Of a DNA stretch of 64,000 nt, positions 59,711 to 64,000 are shown one piece after another. The DNA comes from Demequina phytophila (GTDB taxonomy: Bacteria > Actinomycetota > Actinomycetes > Actinomycetales > Demequinaceae): the NCBI RefSeq assembly GCF_000971135.1, contig NZ_BBLW01000002.1, positions 310,001 through 374,000 of the forward strand, read 5' to 3'. How positions within the stretch are numbered: the stretch's first letter is position 1; each line of letters begins with the position of its first letter. A model generated the notes under the pieces. The model did not search any database and was not told where the DNA came from. It saw nothing but the letters and a program-made list of their open reading frames with translations. The translations under genes were made by a program, and so were the position numbers.

Positions 59711-61168
59711 ATGACGACGACGCCGATCCTGCCGGGCTTCTACCCGGATCCCTCCGTCTGCCGGGTGGGAGACGCCTACTTCCTGGCGACATCCACCTTC
59801 GAGTACGTGCCCGGGGTGCCGATCCACCGGTCGACGGACCTGGTGACGTGGGACCTGGTGGGGCACGCGCTGCCTGACGCCGACGTGATCCGCGCGCCGC
59901 GCGGCATGGCCGGGGCGAGCGCGGGCATCTTCGCGCCCACGCTGCGCCATCACGACGGGCTGTTCTGGGTCGCCACCACGTCGATCGGGCGCCTCGGGGA
60001 GGGGCAGCTCATCACCCACGCGGAGGGTCCCGCAGGGCCGTGGTCCGAGCCCGTGTTCGTGCCGGGCACACCCGGCATCGATCCCGACCTCGCGTGGCTC
60101 GACGACGGCACGTGCCTGCTCACCTGGCGCGGCTTCGGGCCGCCCGGCATCCACCAGGTCGCCATCGACCCGCGGACCGGGGCGAGGGTGGGGGAGGAGA
60201 CGCTGCTATGGGAGGGCACCGGGCTCGCCGACACCGAGGGCCCGCACCTCATCCGCCGCGGTGACTGGTGGTACCTCATGGTCGCCGAGGGCGGCACCCA
60301 TACCGGCCATGGCGTGTCGATCGCGCGGTCCCGCGACCCCCGCGGCCCGTTCGAGCCGCACCCGCACAACCCGATCTTCAGCCACCGCAGCACCGACCAC
60401 CCGGTCCAGGCGGTCGGCCATCCGGACCTGGTGGAGCTCGCGGATGGGAGCTGGGCCATGGTCCACCTGGGCATCCGCCAGCAGGGCTCGTTCCCGCGCT
60501 TCCACGTGCTCGGCCGCGAGACCTTCCTCCAGGGGGTCGACTGGGTGGACGGCTGGCCCGCCGTGATCGAGGGCCGATTCGAGGCGCCCGCGCGCGACCG
60601 GTCCTGGACGGACCGGTTCACCGACCCGACCCTCGACCCCCGGTGGCTCGCGCCATCGGTGAGCCCCGCATCGTTCGCCCGCGCCGGCGCGGGCCTGGTG
60701 CTCGAGACCGGCCGCGACCCCGACGGGAGCGAGCAGGACCGAGCGCTGTGCGCGCGCATCGTCGACCTCGACTGGGATGCCTCCGCCGAGGTCGCGTACG
60801 GCGACGCGTGCCTGTCGGTGCGGCTCGATGCGACGCACTGGTACGGCGTCGAGCTGGTCGACGGGGTGGCCCGGGCGCGCGCCGTGAGCGCGCCGTTCGA
60901 TCAGGTGTTCGGCGCAGAGGGAGTGCGCCCGGGTGATGCGCTCGCGATCCGGGCGCGGCGCATCGAGCCCGCGCTCGGGGAGAGCGCGGGACCCGACGCG
61001 ATCGCGCTCGGGATCGAGCGCGGCGAGGCCTTCATCGAGCTCGCTTCGCTCGACGGCCGCTACCTGTCGACCGAGCTCGCGGGCGGTTTCACCGGTCGGA
61101 TGCTGGGCCTCGAGGCGCTCGGTGGTGAGGCGCGCGTCGGTCGGGTGTCCTACCTGCCCCGGGTGTGA
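59711..61168 (+). CDS. Glycoside hydrolase family 43
   Basis: 485 aa. Five-bladed propeller with catalytic Asp in GFYPDPSV (near 12), pKa-modulating Asp in GIDPDLAW and acid Glu in DTEGPHL; a C-terminal beta-sandwich (from about 300, RSWTDRFTDPTLDPRWLAP) is the GH43_C2-like domain. Beta-xylosidase/alpha-arabinofuranosidase type. RBS AGGAAGG before ATG 59711. Last gene of the ABC-GH1-HAD-GH3-GH43 operon. Confidence 0.93.
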   Translation: MTTTPILPGFYPDPSVCRVGDAYFLATSTFEYVPGVPIHRSTDLVTWDLVGHALPDADVIRAPRGMAGASAGIFAPTLRHHDGLFWVATTSIGRLGEGQLITHAEGPAGPWSEPVFVPGTPGIDPDLAWLDDGTCLLTWRGFGPPGIHQVAIDPRTGARVGEETLLWEGTGLADTEGPHLIRRGDWWYLMVAEGGTHTGHGVSIARSRDPRGPFEPHPHNPIFSHRSTDHPVQAVGHPDLVELADGSWAMVHLGIRQQGSFPRFHVLGRETFLQGVDWVDGWPAVIEGRFEAPARDRSWTDRFTDPTLDPRWLAPSVSPASFARAGAGLVLETGRDPDGSEQDRALCARIVDLDWDASAEVAYGDACLSVRLDATHWYGVELVDGVARARAVSAPFDQVFGAEGVRPGDALAIRARRIEPALGESAGPDAIALGIERGEAFIELASLDGRYLSTELAGGFTGRMLGLEALGGEARVGRVSYLPRV

Positions 61169-61194
61169 CGAGGTCGCCCGTGGGGCCCCGGAAC

Positions 61195-61233
61195 GCGAAA
61201 ACCTTGACACCTTAAGATTTTCGCGGTTATAGT
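61195..61233 (+). promoter_or_regulatory. Promoter and TetR-type operator before the MFS gene
   Basis: -35 TTGACA (61204-61209), 18-base spacer, -10 TATAGT (61228-61233). GCGAAAACCTT (61195-61205) and AAGATTTTCGC (61214-61224) are inverted repeats with one mismatch around eight bases, covering the -35. The same arrangement is at 50700-50738. Confidence 0.7.
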
Positions 61234-61306
61234 CGTCGCACCCCCGGGACCATCGCGTAGAACACCACGACGGCCGCCCCTCGCGGCCTTCAGGCAAGGA
61301 AGCCTC

Positions 61307-62590
61307 ATGACCCTCTCAGATGAAGCGGTTCGCGCGCCGGAGTCGATGGACGACTCCTCGCGCATCGCCGCCGAGTTCGGTTCCCCCCGCAAGACCATCG
61401 GACTCGTCCTCGTCGCCGCCCTCGGCATGTACGTGATGGCGATGAGCATGTCGACCGCGCTGTCGCTGCGCATCGCCGCCGTCGCCCCGGAGACCAAGGA
61501 CATCGTCTACAGCCGGACCGTCGCCATCGGCGCCCTGCTCATGCTCGTCGTCATCCCGCTGGCCGGCGCCCTCTCCGACCGCACCACCAGCCGCTTCGGT
61601 CGCCGTCGCCCGTGGATCGTGGGCGGCCTCGCCGTCGCCCTCGTCGCCGGCGTGATCGCGGGCGCGACCAGCAACGTCGCGATCATCGGCGCGGCCTACG
61701 TGATCCTCGTGGTCGCGATGCAGTCCGCCTTCAACGCGTACGCGGTCATCCCCGTCGAGGCCGTTCCCGACGCCATGCGCGCCCGCGTCATGGGCATCAT
61801 GGGCCTGTTCGGAGCCCTCGCGTTCTCCGGCGGTTCGTACCTCGCCGGCGCGCTCGTCGGGCAGCCGCTGCTCATCCTCTCCGTGCCGGTCGCGCTCGCC
61901 ATCGCCACCACGCTGCCGCTGCTGATGCTGTACCGCGATCCGGTCAAGTCCCGCGCCGAGGTGCCCCCGCTCGACGTCAAGGGCCTGGTCGGCGGGCTGA
62001 TCGTCAATCCGCGCAAGCACCCGAACTTCGGGTGGACCTGGCTGGCGCGCCTGCTCGCCGGCATGGCGATGGCCGCGCTGTTCACCTACTTCGTCTACTT
62101 CATGATCGACGTCCTCGAGGTGCCGCTTCCCGAGGTCGGCGCGAAGGCGGGCCTGCTCACGCTGATCTCCGCGCCCATCTCCGTCATCTTCTTCACCGGC
62201 TCCGGCTGGCTGTCGGACAAGATCGGACGCCGCAAGCCCTTCGTCGCCGGGGCTGCCGTGCTCATGGCCTTGGCCCTCGTGATCGCCGCCACGTCGCACA
62301 CCTTCTCCGGGTTCGTGGTCGCCTGGTGCGTGTTCGCCGTCGGCCAGTCGATGTACCTCACCGTCGACCTGGCGCTGTGCGCCGCGGTGCTGCCCGACGC
62401 CAAGGACGCCGGCAAGGACATGGCGGTGTTCGGCCTCGCGCTCAACATCCCGAACATCCTGGTGCCGGCCGTCGGCCCGGCCGTGCTCGCGCTCGGCGGC
62501 GGCCACAACTACGCGCTGCTCTGGATCGGGTCCGCCGTCCTGTGCCTCGCGGGTGCCGCGATCATGCCGCTCATCAAGGGCGTCCGCTAG
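61307..62590 (+). CDS. MFS sugar/glycoside transporter
   Basis: 427 aa, twelve membrane segments with long polar N-terminus. SDRTTSRFGRRRPWI after TM2 is the glycoside-pentoside-hexuronide-like/sucrose-transporter type of motif A; second-half repeat SDKIGRRKPF. Imports a glycoside by H+ or Na+ symport (inference). Preceded by the TetR-type operator and followed by a hairpin and a GH1 gene, so a paired uptake/hydrolysis unit. Confidence 0.9.
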   Translation: MTLSDEAVRAPESMDDSSRIAAEFGSPRKTIGLVLVAALGMYVMAMSMSTALSLRIAAVAPETKDIVYSRTVAIGALLMLVVIPLAGALSDRTTSRFGRRRPWIVGGLAVALVAGVIAGATSNVAIIGAAYVILVVAMQSAFNAYAVIPVEAVPDAMRARVMGIMGLFGALAFSGGSYLAGALVGQPLLILSVPVALAIATTLPLLMLYRDPVKSRAEVPPLDVKGLVGGLIVNPRKHPNFGWTWLARLLAGMAMAALFTYFVYFMIDVLEVPLPEVGAKAGLLTLISAPISVIFFTGSGWLSDKIGRRKPFVAGAAVLMALALVIAATSHTFSGFVVAWCVFAVGQSMYLTVDLALCAAVLPDAKDAGKDMAVFGLALNIPNILVPAVGPAVLALGGGHNYALLWIGSAVLCLAGAAIMPLIKGVR

Positions 62591-62600
62591 CCCACGTGAC

Positions 62601-62627
62601 CGGCCGGGCCCCAGGCGGGCCCGGCCG
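62601..62627 (+). terminator. Intercistronic hairpin after the MFS gene
   Basis: CGGCCGGGCCC (62601-62611) pairs perfectly with GGGCCCGGCCG (62617-62627), five-base loop, no T-run. Position between MFS and GH1 parallels the hairpin after the binding-protein gene at 52350. Confidence 0.55.
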
Positions 62628-62665
62628 TTCGCTCACCACTCCCCGCAGATTCCGAGGTATCCCGC

Positions 62666-63910
62666 ATGACCAGCCCGTTCCCGTCCGACTTCCTCTGGGG
62701 CGTCGCCACCGCCGGCCACCAGGGCGAGGGAGACAACGTCCACAGCGACATGTGGACGCTCGAGCACACTGTGCCGACGCTGTTCGCCGAGGTCAGCGGC
62801 CCCGCGTGCCGCACGTGGGAGCGGTGGGAGGAGGATCTCGACATCGCGGCGGAGCTGGGCCTCAACGCCTACCGTTTCTCCGTCGAGTGGGCGCGCGTCG
62901 AGCCCCAGCGCGGCGTGATCGACGAGGCCGCGCTCGATCACTACGAGCAGCTGGTGGACGGGTGTCTCGCCCGTGGCCTCGCGCCCGTGGTCACCTTCAA
63001 CCACTTCGCGTCCCCGCACTGGTTCTCCGCCGCGGGCTCGTGGCTCGCGGACGATGCGGCGGACCTGTTCGCGGCACAGTGCGACCGGGTGATGGCCCGG
63101 TTCGGCGACCGGATCGCCGTCGCGGTCACGATCAACGAGCCGAACCTCGAGCAACTCCTCCACGCGAGCGGGAAACTCCCCGCGGTCGCCGAGCAGATCA
63201 AGCTCGAGATGCTCGAGGCCGCCGCGCGCGACGCGGGCACCGCGCGCTACTACGCCTCGAACGTCATCCCGGCCGCGCTCGAAGCCGAGTTCACTGAGGC
63301 CCTCACTGGGGCGCATCGCGCCGCGGTCGCCGCGATCAAGGCGCGCCGCCCCGACCTGCCGACCGGCGTGTCGATCGCGATCATCGACGAGGTCGCGCTC
63401 GAGGGCGGCGAGGACCGCCGCGACGCCAAGCGCGCCGCGGTCTACGACCACTGGCTGCGGGTCGCGCGCGACGATGATTTCATCGGAGTCCAGAACTACG
63501 AGTCGATCTTCCATGGGCCCGCCGGAGAGGTGGTGCCCGACGGTCCGCGCAACGGCATGGGCACGCTCATCGAGCCCGCGTCGCTCGCCCGCGCGGCGCG
63601 CTACGCGCACCAGGTATCCGGGGTCCCGGTGATGGTGACGGAGCACGGCATGCAGACCGCCGATGATGCGGAGCGCGCGGCGTTCATCCCCGCCGCCCTC
63701 GCGCTGCTCGGCGAGGAGATCGCCGCCGGCACGCCCGTGCTGGGGTACTGCCACTGGACGCTGCTCGACAACTTCGAGTGGATCTTCGGCTACGGGCCCA
63801 AGCTCGGGCTCGTCGCCGTCGACCGCGAGACGTTCGACCGGACCGTCAAGCCATCCGCCCACGTGTACGCGGGCGCTGTGCGCGCCCACCGCGCCGTGAG
63901 CGCGAGCTGA
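62666..63910 (+). CDS. GH1 beta-glucosidase (2)
   Basis: 414 aa. FLWGVATAGHQGEGD start, acid/base Glu158 in INEPN, nucleophile Glu326 in VTEHG (His in place of the usual Asn), WTLLDNFEW. Recognisably close to the copy at 56055 through most of its length, with divergence around residues 165-210. Cytoplasmic beta-glucosidase probably acting on what the MFS transporter brings in. Confidence 0.9.
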   Translation: MTSPFPSDFLWGVATAGHQGEGDNVHSDMWTLEHTVPTLFAEVSGPACRTWERWEEDLDIAAELGLNAYRFSVEWARVEPQRGVIDEAALDHYEQLVDGCLARGLAPVVTFNHFASPHWFSAAGSWLADDAADLFAAQCDRVMARFGDRIAVAVTINEPNLEQLLHASGKLPAVAEQIKLEMLEAAARDAGTARYYASNVIPAALEAEFTEALTGAHRAAVAAIKARRPDLPTGVSIAIIDEVALEGGEDRRDAKRAAVYDHWLRVARDDDFIGVQNYESIFHGPAGEVVPDGPRNGMGTLIEPASLARAARYAHQVSGVPVMVTEHGMQTADDAERAAFIPAALALLGEEIAAGTPVLGYCHWTLLDNFEWIFGYGPKLGLVAVDRETFDRTVKPSAHVYAGAVRAHRAVSAS

Positions 63911-63917
63911 GGCCGCC

Positions 63918-64000
63918 GTGGCGCTCACCATCGCGACGCGCTGCCGCGTGATCATCGACAACGACTTCGCGGGGGACCCGGACGGTCTCGTGGCCCTCGC
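63918..64000 (+). CDS. Nucleoside hydrolase-like protein (5' part only)
   Basis: Runs off the window. From the GTG at 63918 the 27 visible residues include VIIDNDFAGDPDGLVAL, the N-terminal metal-binding DxDxxxxxD pattern of the inosine/uridine-preferring nucleoside hydrolase fold. Start 8 bases after the GH1 stop, so probably in the same operon. Confidence 0.7.
   Translation, partial: MALTIATRCRVIIDNDFAGDPDGLVAL

Larger units (their letters stand above)
998..63058. repeat. Dispersed 10-mer GGACGATGCG, about 31 exact copies
   Basis: Exact copies on the plus strand start at 998, 2702, 4488, 5593, 7268, 15713, 18400, 18916, 24551, 27450, 33761, 39452, 40417, 41665, 48943, 57035, 58338 and 63049. 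Copies on the minus strand (CGCATCGTCC) start at 2498, 4077, 4834, 14400, 28028, 31799, 32663, 37355, 43122, 46503, 47980, 58230 and 59061. Nine-base variants occur at 19328, 23273, 34389 and 42777. Counted by eye, so a few may be missed. Common flanks are G or T before and G or C after. Most lie in genes (encoding Asp-Asp-Ala, or Ala-Ser-Ser when reversed); four are intergenic. Confidence 0.85.

Noticed and set aside
998..63058. GGACGATGCG as a strand-polar FtsK (KOPS) signal
   Set aside because: 18 copies against 13 in the two orientations, interleaved, gives no convincing polarity in this window. A whole-replichore test would be needed to reopen it.

Overview
The window is about 72% GC by eye, with GTG/TTG starts, many ATGA/GTGA gene overlaps and near-absolute G/C at third codon positions. 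This points to a high-GC actinomycete, probably a soil or plant-litter member of Micrococcales; no rRNA is present to place it better. I see no tRNA, CRISPR array, insertion sequence or replication origin.

Layout. 1-7.4 kb: two aldo/keto reductases facing an XRE/MmyB-type regulator across a four-site operator array, then an SDR, YaaA, a GH30 glycosidase and an aminotransferase. 7.46-7.84 kb: RNase P RNA (rnpB). Its 3' end is repeated almost exactly 1.3 kb downstream, which looks like an attL/attR pair around an integrase-less island holding one secreted protein; a MazEF-like module follows. 9.8-17.4 kb: SDR plus second XRE/MmyB regulator, SNF2 helicase, APH-like kinase, MATE exporter with TetR. 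17.5-25.9 kb: carbohydrate genes (GH35 with AraC, cellulase-like glycosidase, DUF5107/TPR protein, aldose epimerase). 26-30.5 kb: HtrA-like protease, two paralogous lipoproteins, an alcohol dehydrogenase with a third XRE/MmyB regulator. 30.6-49.9 kb: Bcr/CflA exporter, two alpha-L-rhamnosidases, PobA, CoA transferase, thiolase, two FAH-family hydrolases, SDR, esterases, a single-cupin quercetinase-like dioxygenase and four regulators. 50-64 kb: a TetR-controlled glycoside uptake and breakdown locus (peptide/opine-type ABC transporter with a permease-ATPase fusion, GH1, beta-phosphoglucomutase-like HAD, GH3, GH43, then an MFS symporter, second GH1 and the start of a nucleoside-hydrolase-like gene).

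How it fits together. The 31-49 kb block reads as a candidate pathway for plant flavonoid glycosides: rhamnosidases and beta-glucosidases would remove sugars, the cupin dioxygenase would open the flavonol ring, esterase/FAH-type hydrolases would split the products, and PobA, CoA transferase and thiolase would take the aromatic acid towards central metabolism. The thiolase and a rhamnosidase gene overlap by ATGA in one operon. This is inference from gene content. The 50-64 kb locus looks like one regulon: two promoters share a matching operator over a similarly spaced -35/-10 pair.

The most unusual feature is not a gene. The 10-mer GGACGATGCG (or its complement) occurs about 31 times by my reading, against well under one expected from base composition. 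It falls in genes and spacers, in both orientations, and forces the otherwise rare GAT codon.
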